64,000 nt of DNA from Aselliscus stoliczkanus (Eukaryota; Chordata; Mammalia; Chiroptera; Hipposideridae): positions 76,780,852 through 76,844,851 of the forward strand of contig CM066736.1 of the NCBI GenBank assembly GCA_033961575.1, written 5' to 3'. Of the stretch, positions 1 through 11,399 are shown in pieces. Position numbers and translations under genes: made by a program. A model generated the notes under the pieces. It had not been told where the DNA came from, ran no database searches, and saw nothing but the letters and a program-made list of their open reading frames with translations. Each line of letters opens with the position of its first letter. Position 1 is the stretch's first letter.

Positions 1-2160
1 TTTTTTCCTTCATGTGAATTCGAATTTTTGTCTCATGTCCTCTGATTTCAGCCTGAAGGATTTCCTTTAGCATTTCTTGTGGGATGCATTTTCTAGCAGT
101 GATTCTGTTTGCGTTTATCTGGGAATGTTTTCATTCCTCCTTCCTTTCTGATGGATAGTTTTGATAGAGAATTTTTGATTAACAGCTTTTTACTTTCAGT
201 ACTTTCAATATGTCATCCCACTGTCTTCTGGATTCCATTGTTTATGGTGAGAAATCAGTTAAAATCTTAAGGATCCTTGTATGTGATGAGTTGCTTCTCT
301 TGCTGCTTTCAAGATGCTCTTTGTCATTGGCAGTTTGATGTCTTGGTGTGAAGTTTATCCTACTTGTAGTACACTGAGTTTCTTTTTCTTTTTCTTGTTT
401 TAAAGATTTTATTGGGGAATTGAGGGAGGGGAACAGTGTTGGGGAATTGGGGGAGGGGAACAGCCAAGTCATTGTCCTTCAATCTTAGTTGTGGAGGGTG
501 CAGCTAGCTCAGCTCCAAGTCCAGTCGCCATCTGGCCGCTCAGCTCAAAGTGTGGTGTTCAATTAGTCGCAGGTGGGCATAGCGACCATCTCGTGCAGGA
601 GTCGAACCAGCAGTCTCGTTGTTAAGAATGCATGCTCTACCCACTGAGCTATCTGGGAAGCTGCTCAGTTCAAGGTGCCAACTTCAGTCTTTCAGTTGTG
701 GGCCTGGCGTAGCTGACCATCTCGAACAGGCAACCTTGTCATTAGGAGCACGAGCTCCCACCAGCTGAGCCATCCTGCCAACAGCTCAGTGTCAGCTCAG
801 CTCAGATGTGGCTCACTGGCCCATGTGGGAATTGAACTGGGTGACCCTGTTGCTCAGAGCTCACCCTCTTGAGCAAACTCTTAACCAACTGAGCCACTCG
901 GCCGGCCCTACACTGAGTTTCTTAAGTGTGTAGGTTGTTTTTCATGAAATTTAGAAAGCTTTAGGGCATTATTTCTTCAATATTCTTTCCATTCCTTCTG
1001 TCTCCTCTCCTTCTGGGACTCGTTTTACATATATGTTGGTATATTTGATTGTCTCATAATCTCTAAAGCTCTGTTCATTTTTTTAAATTCTTTGTTCTTT
1101 CTGCTCTGCTCTTCAAACTAGTTATTTCAATTGACCATCTTCAAGTTCAAGGATTCTTCTGCCTACTCAAATCTAGTGAATTTTTCATGTTACTGTTCTT
1201 TTCAGCTAATTTACTTAGTTCCTTTTATAATTTCAGACACTCTCTATTTGATGACACATCATTCTCCTGGTCTCCTTTAGCTCAAGCATATTTAAGACAG
1301 TTTACTTAGGGTCCTTAACTATTAAGTCCAATGTGTGTGCTTTCTAGGGGCAGTGTCTGTTCATTTCTTCTGTGAAATGGCCTTTTTTTCTTGTTTCTTG
1401 CATACTTCATTAACTTTTTATGGAAAACTGGATGTCAAATATTATAATGCAGCAACTCTAGCAATCACATGTTTCCACCTCCTCAGAATTTATTGTTACT
1501 GTTTGCTGTAGTTGTTTCCTTGTTTAATTACTTTTCTGAACTGGTACTGTAAAGTCTGTTTTTCCTGTCATGTGTTACTGGTCAAGTCTCTGTTCTATTA
1601 GTTAGTGGTCAGCTAATGATTGGAAAGTGATTCCCTTAGAAGCTTAGAACCAAAAATTTCTCCCAGTCTTCGCAAATGGGCTGTGTGTTGGCACATACCT
1701 TCAATACTCAAGCAGTTTACAACTCTGCTTATGCAGAACCTCAAGGTCAGCAAGAGGTTGAGAACATAGGACCTTCCCAAGCACATGCACAGCCCTGAAC
1801 AAGTATGTGGTCTTTTAGATTCCTAGGTAAGAAAATTTCAAAGCCCTTATTTCCCAAAGTATCTTATTCCCAGCCTTTCCTCCCAAGCTTTTGGTTAGTC
1901 TACTTTTTGCCTCAGCTGCTGTCATTGCCTCAGGCAGCAGTGACAAGACTGTAAATATTTTTGACAAACACTCCCAGGGTAGTAACTTGAGCACTGGAAG
2001 AGTTTCAAGTTAGGTGAGACAAAGGCAAGTCTTCTGAATCAGTCTTTCAAGGACTCACCAGACAGATAAAAACAAATTCATTACAATTTGTGATGAATGA
2101 GGTCCATTCTGCTTCCTCTAGTACCATGCGCTGTTATTTTCAAAGCTACCACTGAGCTGA
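1..2160 (-). mobile_element. Old LINE-1 fragment(s), antisense
   Basis: T-rich sequence at 1-370 and 924-1600 reads like the reverse complement of old mammalian L1M 5' material, for example the stretches about fever-like 'CTTCTGGGACTC' near 1011-1022 and 'GTCTCCTTTAGCTC' near 1270. No open frame survives. The match is from recognition only, so the subfamily is not assigned and the right boundary is approximate. A younger SINE at 385-908 interrupts it. It lies in HIKESHI intron 2, in the same orientation as the gene. Confidence 0.45.
385..908 (-). mobile_element. Long composite tRNA-derived SINE
   Basis: On the minus strand this reads from a 'GGCCGGCCGAGTGGCTCAG' head through repeated tRNA-like modules to a 'CCCCAATAAAATC' tail and oligo(A). 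Perfect target-site duplications TACACTGAGTTTCTT lie at 370-384 and 909-923, so both ends are well defined. Confidence 0.92.
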
Positions 2161-2931
2161 AGAGTAGGGGATGGGACCAGGGTAAGTCAAAATGCCACAA
2201 AATGCCTCATTGTTCTTAGCTAAAGATTCAGTGGTTTTTCTTGATTAAATGTTCCCCTGCTTGCTTTAAGTTTTGGGTTAGTTTCCAGACTCCTGAAAAA
2301 GTTATTTCTGAGAGTTTGGGTCTGTCTGTTGTTGTTGTTGTTGTTGTTGCTTTTATGGAGGGACAGACTTTTGTAGTTCTTTACTCCACAATTTTTATTG
2401 TTTTAAACTTAGAATTATGCTAAGTTCAGAAAATGCACTGTTATTTGCATAAAAGGCTCCAATGATCTCAATCAAGGAAAGAGGTTCAATACAACTTTCT
2501 TTGCTTTAGTTTTAACTATCCAGGGAGTGGTCTGCCCAAGCAGAAAGTCTTGTCATAATCTCCATATTGCATCACATACAAGCTCTTGGCAAATGAGTAA
2601 GGCCCAAGTGAAACTGGCTAAGACCCATTGTAAGAGATGGGACTAAGGAAATATTCTGACTTCTTCATTTTAAGACAACTTAAGAGGAAAAGAAACAGAT
2701 TCAAAAATCTTTAGCAATCTTTAATCTATATTGTGTGAGAGCTACTGTGCAATTATATCATTCTTTTAGTAACTCTTATTCTCAAAATGGGCTTGACACA
2801 GTAATTGGTACCCTCCAAGTACAAAGGTTCTTATTTGCAAACCATAAAATAAAGTACTGAAAAGAAACACTGGACTATATTATACAAATTTACAGTTAGT
2901 GTTTAATTTTGGATTTGAATTTATGACCAAG

Positions 2932-2963
<32 letters not shown>

Positions 2964-3259
2964 CACAACCATGATCAGTTACCCTTAATCTCATTATCTG
3001 TGGGGGGGAAAACACAGCTGAGAAAGTAAAACATCTAATCTGGTCTTTAAAAAAATACATTAAAGTCCTCAATAACATTCCAACAGTAAAAGCAACAGAA
3101 AAATTTTAACGTGTCCATCCTCAAGGTAAGTCAAAGCCTAACACACAGCTCAAATCAGAAAGAAATCCTACAGGAAACTTGTCAGTACACAAGGAAAAGC
3201 AGTCATCATCATTTACTATATGGGTCTGAAGAACTCTTCTAAAAAATATATATTTTTTG
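2160..3259. other. Intronic stretch, mostly unclassified
   Basis: No exon or clear transposon was recognised. It contains a short (GTT)n run at 2329-2349 and an (AAAAC)n run at 2936-2965. The short open frames here lack protein similarity I recognise. Confidence 0.5.
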
Positions 3260-4657
3260 ATTGAAACAACCAAGATGGCGCAGTAAATAATCACTATATT
3301 TACCTCCTCTCACAACCACATCAAAATTACAACTAATCTACAAAACAACCATTATTGAGAATCGCTGAATCTGAATCAAGCTGAACTGAATTGAAGCCTT
3401 TCAACTACGGAGGCGCAGAAGCCACCTCCAAACTGGAAAGGCAGATGCGGAACACGCTGGTCTCACACCCACGTGTGACTATTAAAGATCAGGAGGGCTA
3501 TTTCATCTGTGGGGCTTCCCCTCAACCCCTGAGGAGCGAGGGGTGCCAGCTCCACCCCAGCCCAGGGTTCCAGTGCCCGGGAGAGAAGTCCCCATAATTT
3601 CTGGTTATGAAAACCAGAGGAGATTGTGACAGAGTAAGACAGGGCAGCAGCACTCCCGGATGCTCCTCTTAAAGGGACTGCACAGAACTTACCCACCAAT
3701 GGAATCACTTGCTCTGAGCTGCAGTGCTGGGGCAGCAGCTAGAAAGGCAGCAGGGACATATGTTGGGGAACTGAGTTGTCTGACTTGGGATGGGGGCTGG
3801 AGGGGCAGCTTTCTCCTGAACAGTTTCTTTGCTGAGCCTTCTCCCTTCCCTGTGTGCGAATGCAGGTGGCTGCCATATCTGAGTCTCCCCTATCAGTTCA
3901 TCATGCCCTGGCGACTTGAGACCTAGCCCCACTCAACTTTGAGCACACCCAAGCCACTTCCAGTGGCTTTTTCATGTAAGCTGCCTGCCTTAGCTCAAGC
4001 TGCAGACTTTCCTAGGGTCTCTCAAAGGTTCATGAAACCCAGGCAAGCAGCATTTGGCTTGAGCTTGTCCTGTGCCTCTGGCCAGGCAGCCCTAAGTGTG
4101 GTACTAGTGGTGGCTGGTCTTGGTTCATAGCTTGGCCTTGTAAGGAGCTTCCAAACACAGCATGGGTGGCAGCCATCTGCATATTTCTTTGTGGCTCCTG
4201 CAGGGGGAGCACAGGCTATGGCTCCCCTTCAAGGTGGTTCTGAGACTGGCGCCCCCAGTGGTCAGCTTCAAAACAAGCTGGAGCATCACCCAACCGCCCC
4301 CTAGAACAACACGCCCAAGGAGCAGGTTGGGCAGACACCAGAGTCTTGCTGAGGCAGATCCTGCTCCATAGGGTCAGCCCCTGCACAACTCACTGTAGTC
4401 AAGGCCGGTCCTCACAACCAGTGAGCCCAAGGGTCAGTCCCTCCCACTGATGTGCAATTATCAACTAAGGCTCAACTACAAGAGAAGGGCACACACAGCC
4501 CACACAAGGGATACACCTGGAGCAACTGGCTCAGGTGACTAGAAAGACTGCTCCACTGAACCCAACAGCACACCTACTACATAAGCCCACTCTACTAAGA
4601 CTGGAAGACATAGCAGCCCTACCTAATACATAGAAACAAACACAGGGAGGCAGCCAA

Positions 4658-6044
4658 AATGGGGAGACAAAGAAAATGTCCCAAATAAAAGAACAAAACA
4701 AAGCTCCATAAAAAGAACTAAGAGAAATAGAGATAAGCAATCTATCAGAGAGAGAGTTCCAAATACTTTAAGAATGCTCAGTGACTGGGGACAGCCGAGT
4801 GGCTCAGTTGGTTAACAGTTGGCTTAGAGTGAGAGCTCTGAGCAACAGGGACACCGGTTCGATTCCCACATGGGCCAATGTGTTGCACCCGAGCTGAGCT
4901 GTCATTAAGCTAGATGGCTCAGCTGGTGTAACTGCCTGTTCAATGGTGGGCTACTCCCACCCGCAACTAAGACTGAACTCAGCACTTGAGGTAAGCTACC
5001 GCCTGGATTGCTTAGTGGAAAGGGCATGTGCTCTTAACAACAAGGCTGCTGGTAGGACTCCTGCATGGGATGGTGGCTATGCCCACCTGCAACTAACATT
5101 GAACATAGCACCCTGAGCTTAGAGGCCACGAGCTGCCGACAGGAAGCTAGATAGCGACTGGTGCTCTCCACAACAAAGACTGAAGAACAACAACTTGGCT
5201 GGTCCCCTTCCCCAATTCCCAACACTGTTTCCGTCCCCCAATTCCTCAATAAAATCTTTTTAAGAAAAAGAATGCTCAGTGATCTCAGGCAGAACTTCAA
5301 CAGAGAGATAGGAAACATAAAAATGGAAATGGAAACCATGAAAAAGAACCAGTCAGAAATAAATGAGACAATAAAGGAAATGAAGAATATATTACAGAGA
5401 ATCAACAGATTAGATGAAGCAGAGGATCCAACCAGCCATGTAGAAGACAAGGTAGAAAAAAGCTCCCAACCAGAACAGCAAAAAGAAAAAAGAATCCAAA
5501 AAGTTGAGGAGAGTTCAAGGGGCCTTTGGGAAAATATCAAGCGTACCAGCTTTCGCATTACAGGGGTACCAGAAAAAGAAGAGAGAAAGCAAGGAACTGA
5601 AAACCTTTTTGAAGAATTAATGACCGAAAACTTCCGTAACCTGGTGAAGAAAATAGACATATAATTCCAGAGTGCACAGAAGAGTCCCAAACAAGGTGAA
5701 CCCAAAAAGGCCCACACCAAGACACATCATAATTAAAACGCCAAAGGTTAAAGACAAAGAGAGAATCTTAAAAACAGCAAGAGAAAAGCAGTTAGTTACC
5801 TACAATGGAGCCCCCCATAAGACTGTCATCTGATTTCTCAACAGAAACTTTGCAGGCAAGAAGGGATAGGCAGGCAATACTTCAAGTGATGAAAAGCAAA
5901 AACATACAACCAAAATTATTCTACCCAGCAAAGCTATCATTTAGAATTGAAAGACAGATAAAGGAGCTTCCCAAACAAGAAAAAGCTGAAGAGTTCATCA
6001 CCACCAAAACAGTATTACAAGGAATCTTAGAGGGATTTCTTTAA
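4658..6044 (+). pseudogene. LINE-1 ORF1p remnant, split by a SINE
   Basis: The probable ORF1 start is ATG at 4658 (M-G-R-Q-R). It runs into an early stop caused by an apparent one-base loss and an ATG-to-ATA change near 4680. After the SINE at 4785-5268, the frame from about 5269 to 5661 encodes a Lys/Glu-rich coiled coil followed by the RRM entry 'FRITGVPEKEER'. After a further frameshift, 5805-6044 encodes the carboxy-terminal domain with 'IRLSSDFSTETLQARRD' and 'YPAKLSFRIE', both hallmarks of mammalian L1 ORF1p. The functional protein is a trimeric RNA-binding chaperone for L1 RNA; this copy cannot make it because of the SINE, stops and frameshifts. It ends at a stop in the normal ORF1 position. 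Confidence 0.88.
4785..5268 (+). mobile_element. Long composite tRNA-derived SINE inside L1 ORF1
   Basis: Head 'GGGGACAGCCGAGTGGCTCAG', repeated tRNA-like modules and a tail 'CCTCAATAAAATCTTTTT'. Target duplications AGAATGCTCAGTGA at 4771-4784 and 5269-5282 are perfect and show that the L1 was in place first. Confidence 0.94.
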
Positions 6045-6246
6045 GATGGGAGAGGGGTTAAGGATAGTGGAAGGAGAAGGGATTAAGAAGTACAAAGTGG
6101 TTGTTACACAGTAGTCATGAGGATGTAGGGTATAGCATAAGCAATACAGTCAATAATATTGTAATAATAGGTATGGTGCCAGATAGGTGCTGGATCTATC
6201 AGGATAAATGAGAATGGGATTGGGAGTAGGGTGAAAAAGGTGTAGG

Positions 6247-6888
6247 CGGGGCCGGCCGAGTGGCTCAATTGGTTAAGAGTTGGCTTAGAGGGTGAGCTCT
6301 GAGCAACAGGGCTACAGGTTCGATTCCCACATGGGCCAGTGAATGCTGCATCCTAGCTGAGCTGTTGCTGAGCTGCCAACAGGTGACAGGATGGCTCAGC
6401 TGGTGTAACAACAAGATTGCCTGTTCAGTGGTGGGCTATGCCCACCCGCAACTAAAGATTGAACTTGGCACCTTGAGCTGAGCTGCTGCCCAGATGGCTC
6501 AATGGATAGGGCGTGCGCTCTTAACAAGATTGCTGGGTTCAACTCCCACAACATGGGATGGTGGCTACACCACCCATAACTAAGACTGAATTCGGCAGCT
6601 TGAGCTGAGCTGCCACCCAGATGGCTCAGAGGATAGAGCGTGTGCTCTTAACAACAAGGCTGCTGGTTCGACTCCCACATGGGATGGTGGCTACCCCCAC
6701 CCGCAACTAAGATTGAACACAGTACCTTGAGCTTAGAGGACATGAGCTGCCAACGGGAAGCCAGATGGTGACTGATGCCCTCCACAACAAAGACTGAAGA
6801 ACAACAACTTGGCTGGTCCCCTCCCCCAATTCCCCAACACTGTTCCCCTCCCCCAATTCCCCAATAAAATAATCTTAAAAAAAAAACA
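6247..6888 (+). mobile_element. Extra-long composite tRNA-derived SINE
   Basis: Same family as the copy at 4785 but about 160 bases longer, because the 'GATGGCTCA...TTAACAA...CTCCCACATGGGATGGTGGCTAC' module is present twice (about 6488-6610 and 6611-6735). The tail is 'CCCCAATAAAATAATCTT'. It interrupts the 3' UTR of the ORF1-only L1. Confidence 0.9.
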
Positions 6889-6918
6889 AATGGTGAAGGT
6901 ATTAAGAAATACAAATTG

Positions 6919-7023
6919 GGCCGGCTGAGTGGCGTGGTGGTTAAGCACTGGCTTGGGAAGCCAGCGACCCCAGTTCGGGTCCCACATATGAGGGCCAGTG
7001 ACACTGCCCTGAAAAAAAAAAAA
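6919..7023 (+). mobile_element. Short (about 100 bp) tRNA-derived SINE
   Basis: Head 'GGCCGGCTGAGTGGCGTGG', B-box-like 'AGTTCGGGTCCC', end 'GACACTGCCCTGAAAA'. Target duplications AAGAAATACAAATTG are at 6904-6918 and 7024-7038. Confidence 0.93.
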
Positions 7024-7919
7024 AAGAAATACAAATTGGTAGTTAATATAGTTAATACGGTATGGGGAATATAATCAACAATGTTGTAAAGCTCATGTAA
7101 GGTGCCAGATGGGCACTGGACTTATCAGGGGGATCACGTCATAGACTGTAGATGCCTAATCAATGAGCTATACCCCTGAAGATGAAGTAGAATATTGAAT
7201 GTCAACTATAACTAAACATATAGGTATATATAGCCATGGGATGTGGAGTACAACAAAGTGAAGATAGTCGATGGTATTGTAACAGCTATATAAGATGTCA
7301 GAGGGGTAGTAGCTTGGGGTTGGGTTATCACTTCATAAGAGGTTTAAATGTCTCCCTATTATGTTGCTTTGTACACCTGAAATTAGTAATAATATATATA
7401 TTTTTTCTTTAAGTCAATTAAAGAAAAAGTTCAGAAGAGACAATGAAAAATAACTTTATTAGAATTTTTAATAAGTATTAAAATACAGCAAACCTATATA
7501 TTCATTCCCCATTTCCCTGGATTTTAAGTTATACATAGGCAAAATGAGCCAGGTTCTCTGAACACAACATTCATCAACTGTGGATAAATGTGGAACATAT
7601 CCATCTTATAAAATCTGACTCCTGATTTTAAACACATCTCTATTAGGTTCTATTATAGCTTATCATTACTTCTGGTTCTTTTTCTGGAAATTGCATTATG
7701 GAAATACCAATACTTGAAGCCTTAAAATTGTGAAACTTCTAAGGGCTCATAATCTGTTGAAGAAAAGATGGCCATCTTCTTTGATCCATAATTTGTCATT
7801 TTTAGATTCATAAACATTATGAATAATCCAATAAATTTCTTTCACTTGTACACCTATTACATTCTAATTACCTTTGTATAAACATCCACTTTCAGCAATG
7901 TCCACTTACAAACATAAGA

Positions 7920-8252
7920 GATAAAAGCATGCCGGCACACATCCTTTCACATGTCCAAGATTTTGTCACAAAATAGTGTGTGATTACGTCCTCCTTGCTG
8001 AATGATGAAATGGGTAAGAATACCACATTTTCTTCTGGCCCTTAGAAATATACTGTTCAATTATCAATTTTTTTAGTTTGAGAAAATTCACCTAAAAGAT
8101 CATCAACTGAATATTCAGTCTGATTTTGCTTATATGATCAACTTCACCATCATCAGAGCCTAGAATGCTATTTCCCTCTTTGTATTCATTTTCTGATTCA
8201 TGCAATAACTGCAAAACTTGTTCCTCTGTCAATTTTCTTCTTTGCCATTATG
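7920..8252 (-). pseudogene. Possible piggyBac-like transposase amino-terminal remnant
   Basis: Reading the minus strand from ATG at 8248, with a one-base frame correction after the third codon, gives 'LTEEQVLQLLHESENE' followed by 'GSDDGE' before stops. Leu-rich plus acidic 'SDD' amino-terminal segments of this kind are typical of piggyBac-type transposases. Further on, a broken segment reads 'NVVFLPISSFSKED'. No catalytic Asp residues or terminal repeats were identified, so this is a degraded amino-terminal fragment at best. Other domesticated or transposon proteins are possible. Confidence 0.45.
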
Positions 8253-8379
8253 AACAAAATATGAAAAAGTATGAATTTCCATTTCTATTCAATAAAAAGT
8301 GAAAAGCAGATACTAAAGATGATATCTCCAGTCTCCTTTTATTCTTCTTGAGAGATGACATAATCCTTTGAACAATGTA

Positions 8380-8600
8380 ATATGAAAACTGGGATAATGG
8401 AATGGCAAACTAAGGTGCACAGACTAGATCTTGCCCACAATCTATTTTTGTATGACCTAGGAGCTAAGAATTGTTTTTATATTTTTAAAAGTTGTTTAAA
8501 AACAAACAAACAAACAAACAAAAGGAACGGAGAGTATATGTGGCCCACAAAGCATTTACTATCTTACATCTTACCCTTTACAAAAAAGTAATTCCATCAT
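8380..8600 (+). repeat. Old interspersed repeat with (AAAC)n insert
   Basis: The stretch around 8539-8585 ('GTGGCCCACAAAGCATTTAC' type) resembles an old short mammalian interspersed repeat that also seems to appear at 51885-51975 and, reversed, at 61165-61345. A (CAAA)n run lies at 8500-8523. The family name is not certain. Confidence 0.4.
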
Positions 8601-9047
8601 TCTTTTTTATTTCAATATTTTTTTTCCATAGTAGAGAATAATTGATGAGTAATGATGAAATAATTCTTTGGAATGAAATAGCAAGATGTAGGAAAAGTAA
8701 AATCACTAACATCACCAAATCATCTAAGATTTACAGAATTGTCCAGTTTACTACCCATATGATAATTGCAAGATAAAATGAGTTTAAAAAACACACAAGT
8801 AACTTGTTTGCAAGACCTCCACAAAAGAGTAAAGCCATTGAAGTATCAATCTTTCTAAGAGTTGTAAGTATCCCAAAAAGAGACTAAAAAACTAAAAGCA
8901 AGTCCACTGAATAAGACATTATATGTGTGGCAGCAAAAAGAACTAAAGAAAAAATACTTCTGCCAAAAATAAGTCATTCAGTATGAACTGGCATTTGAAT
9001 ATGACATGCTAAAAAGCTACAGAGAAACAGCTTAATTATGCCTGCTT
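8601..9047. other. Unclassified intronic AT-rich sequence
   Basis: No exon, RNA gene or recognisable transposon seen. Confidence 0.4.
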
Positions 9048-9060
9048 AAAAGTCTTCTTA

Positions 9061-9531
9061 GGGGATGGCCAAGTGATTCAGTTGGTTAAGAGTTGGCTTA
9101 GAGGGTGAGCTGAGTAACAGGGCCACCAGTTCGATTCCTACATGGACCAGTGATGCTGCACCCGGCTGAGCTATTGCTGAACTGCTGCCAACAAGTAGCA
9201 GGATGGCTCAGCTGGTTTAACAACAAGATTGCCTGTTCAGTGGTGGGCTATGCCCACCCACAACTAAGACTGAACTCTTGAGCTGAGCTGCTGCCCAGAT
9301 GGCTCAGTGGATAGAGCGTGTGTGTGCTCTTAACAACAAGGCTGCCGGGTTTGACTCCCGCATGGGATGGTAGCTACGCCACCCGCAACTAAGACTGAAC
9401 ACAGTACCCTGAGCTCAGAGGCCACGAGCTGCCAACAGGAAGCCAGATGGCGACTGGCGCCCTCCACAACGAAGACTGAAGAACAACAACTTGGCTGGTC
9501 CCCTCCCCCAATTCCCCATTTTTTTTTTTTT
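9061..9531 (+). mobile_element. Long composite tRNA-derived SINE with T-rich end
   Basis: Head 'GGGGATGGCCAAGTGATTCAG', standard composite body, end at 'CCCCAATTCCCCA' followed by a T run (about 9519-9531) instead of the usual AATAAAATCTTT and oligo(A). It is flanked by AAAGTCTTCTT at 9049-9059 and 9533-9543. Confidence 0.88.
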
Positions 9532-9545
9532 TAAAGTCTTCTTTG

Positions 9546-9639
9546 GGCTGGCCGAGTGGCGTGGTGGTTATGCGCTGGCTTGGGAAGCCAGTGGCCCCAG
9601 TTTGGTCCCACATATGAGGGCCAGTGACACTGCCCTCAA
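9546..9639 (+). mobile_element. Short tRNA-derived SINE adjoining the previous SINE
   Basis: Head 'GGGCTGGCCGAGTGGCGTGG', end 'GACACTGCCCTCAAAA'. It is followed at 9640-9652 by a third copy of AAAGTCTTCTTA, so two SINEs sit at one target. Confidence 0.9.
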
Positions 9640-9654
9640 AAAAGTCTTCTTAGT

Positions 9655-10084
9655 ATTGAATATAAATATTTAGAAATTACATATATATTTCTAAAACTTC
9701 TTTGCTTCACTTCTGTTGAGAGCCTGACAAGTCTGAACTATATTTTTCATATTCTAAGAGGAATGTGATTCTCAAAAGTTTATCAACAATATTTTTAAAA
9801 GGATAAAAATTATGACTTATTTGACATTATGTCTATAATTTAGATGTCTGAAATGTATTTAAACAAGCAATATTTTCCAAGTATCTAAAGTCCATCACTG
9901 TGCTCTATACACTCTAAAGAACACAAAGTAAAAAAAACCCAACAGTCCCTCCACTTAAGGGGTTTATACTTGAATGGGACAGTAACAGTTAACCTTTCTG
10001 AACAGGTTTCATTATCTGGGTGATTTTGAAGATCCCCTCTAGAGCTATCTTCCTGCGGTTTTTTTAAAAACATAACAACTATTT
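9655..10084. other. Unclassified intronic sequence
   Basis: Nothing coding recognised; AT-rich throughout. Confidence 0.4.
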
Positions 10085-10275
10085 CTTCAGTAGCAACTAT
10101 GTATTACCAGGCACTATTAGGCATTTTGCATTCATTATCTCTAATACTAACAAAAACACTTGCACTACAGACATTATCATCTCCATTTTACCAGAATTCT
10201 TCTCTAAGGTGAAATAACTTGGTCAAGGCTACCCAGTTAGCAACGGGGATCACCAGGATTCAAAATAGATCTATC
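10085..10275 (+). repeat. MIR element
   Basis: 'ATTATCATCTCCATTTTACC' (about 10173-10192) followed by 'GTGAAATAACTTGGTCAAGG' is the conserved MIR core and tail region. It is an ancient tRNA-derived SINE common to mammals. Confidence 0.7.
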
Positions 10276-10279
10276 CAGC

Positions 10280-11330
10280 TCCAAGGTTGATGCTCATTAC
10301 AGTTCATTACCCCTGTTTATACCAAATTCTATGGTATAAACTCTTAACTGATTTTAATTTACTTCAGAATAAGCCATTCAAGAAAGCAGTTCAAGAAATA
10401 TCAGGAAGTAAAATGTTCCCATTCTCACTCACTAGTTCCACTTCATGTGAACAGACTAATATTAACATCTTGAGGGGTTTTTTTTGTCCTTCTAATCCTC
10501 TTGACAAGCTCACCCAATTTTAAGATGAAAAGCAGAATAATTTTAAAAGTATTTTCCTGGCAACTGGGATAGATGAAATGAAAGACCATTCATGTATAGA
10601 GAAAGCCAAAGCAATGACATTAAAAACGGCAGCCCAAAAAGAGATTAGCAGAATTATAAAGAAATTTAAATGATGATTTCTAACAAATTCTAATTTTAAC
10701 ATTCCTCAAAAATTCCTCTTTGGGGAAACTTAGTTATTGAAAGATTTACACTAATGTACTCTAAAGATATATAAATAAATGGGAAAATACCCACTAAAAG
10801 GTTAAAAAAAAAATCCTCTTTGGTGCTAAACCTTATTTCATGGGTATTTTTAATGTCATTGACAAGAAAAACAAAGAAAGGCTGAGCAACTGCGCCAGAC
10901 TGAAGACTAAAGAAGTGTGACAATGCTGGATCCTGACTGGATCCTAGATGGGGGGAAATGGGAGCGGCTGTTACAAAAGACATTACTGGGAAAACTGGCA
11001 AAATTTTAATGTAAACTATATATTAGACAAGAGTATTGTATAAATGTTAAATTTGCTGAATATGATCCCCTCCAGTTTCCTTTCCTATTGGTTCTGAACA
11101 CCAGTCTTGGTGGTTGTAAAATACTGAGGCTGGCCTTAAGTGTTAGTCTGCTCCATAGGGTGTGGGCTAGTTTCAAACAGGGTCAAAAAAACAAAAAACC
11201 TAAGAACAAAAACTGAATATGATAATTATACTGTGATTATATAAGAAAATACCCTTGTTTCAGGAAGTATATGCTGATGTATTTAGGAATAAAGGGGCAT
11301 GTCTACAACTTACTCTCAGAAGTTTCAGGA

Positions 11331-11331
<1 letters not shown>
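10280..11331. other. Unclassified intronic sequence
   Basis: No HIKESHI exon, RNA gene or clear transposon recognised. The 101-codon minus-strand open frame at 10696-11001 has no splice-consistent or familiar protein content. Confidence 0.4.

Positions 11332-11380
<49 letters not shown>
11332..11380. repeat. (AC)n microsatellite
   Basis: About 24 uninterrupted AC dinucleotides; likely length-polymorphic. Confidence 0.98.
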
Positions 11381-11382
<2 letters not shown>

Positions 11383-11399
11383 TGATCTCCAGAGAACGA

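Larger units (their letters stand above)
3260..7435 (+). mobile_element. ORF1-only LINE-1 (HAL1-like) element, interrupted by three SINEs
   Basis: The element starts near 3260 with L1 5' UTR-type sequence ('AACCAAGATGGCGCAG' at about 3267-3282). It reaches an L1 ORF1 remnant (about 4658-6044) and then passes directly into L1 3' UTR sequence (6045-6246, 6889-6918, 7024-7435). That 3' UTR resembles the one at 27950-28345 of this window, with an 'AATAATATTGTAATAA' type motif and a 'TTGTACACCTGAAA' type end. No endonuclease or reverse transcriptase sequence is present. Without the SINEs it is about 2.9-3 kb. An AT-rich 'AATATATATTTTTT' occurs near both ends and could be a target duplication. The alternative to a true half-L1 is an internal deletion of a full L1. 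Confidence 0.7.

Noticed and set aside
5161..5664. Independent coiled-coil protein gene
   Set aside because: The 167-codon frame starts in SINE tail sequence and continues into L1 ORF1; it is an L1 remnant.
5034..5720. 228-codon minus-strand open frame
   Set aside because: It is the shadow of a SINE plus L1 ORF1 on the other strand; low stop frequency follows from A-rich L1 coding sequence.
11332..11380. CRISPR-like or tandem array
   Set aside because: Simple dinucleotide microsatellite; no spacers and a mammalian context.
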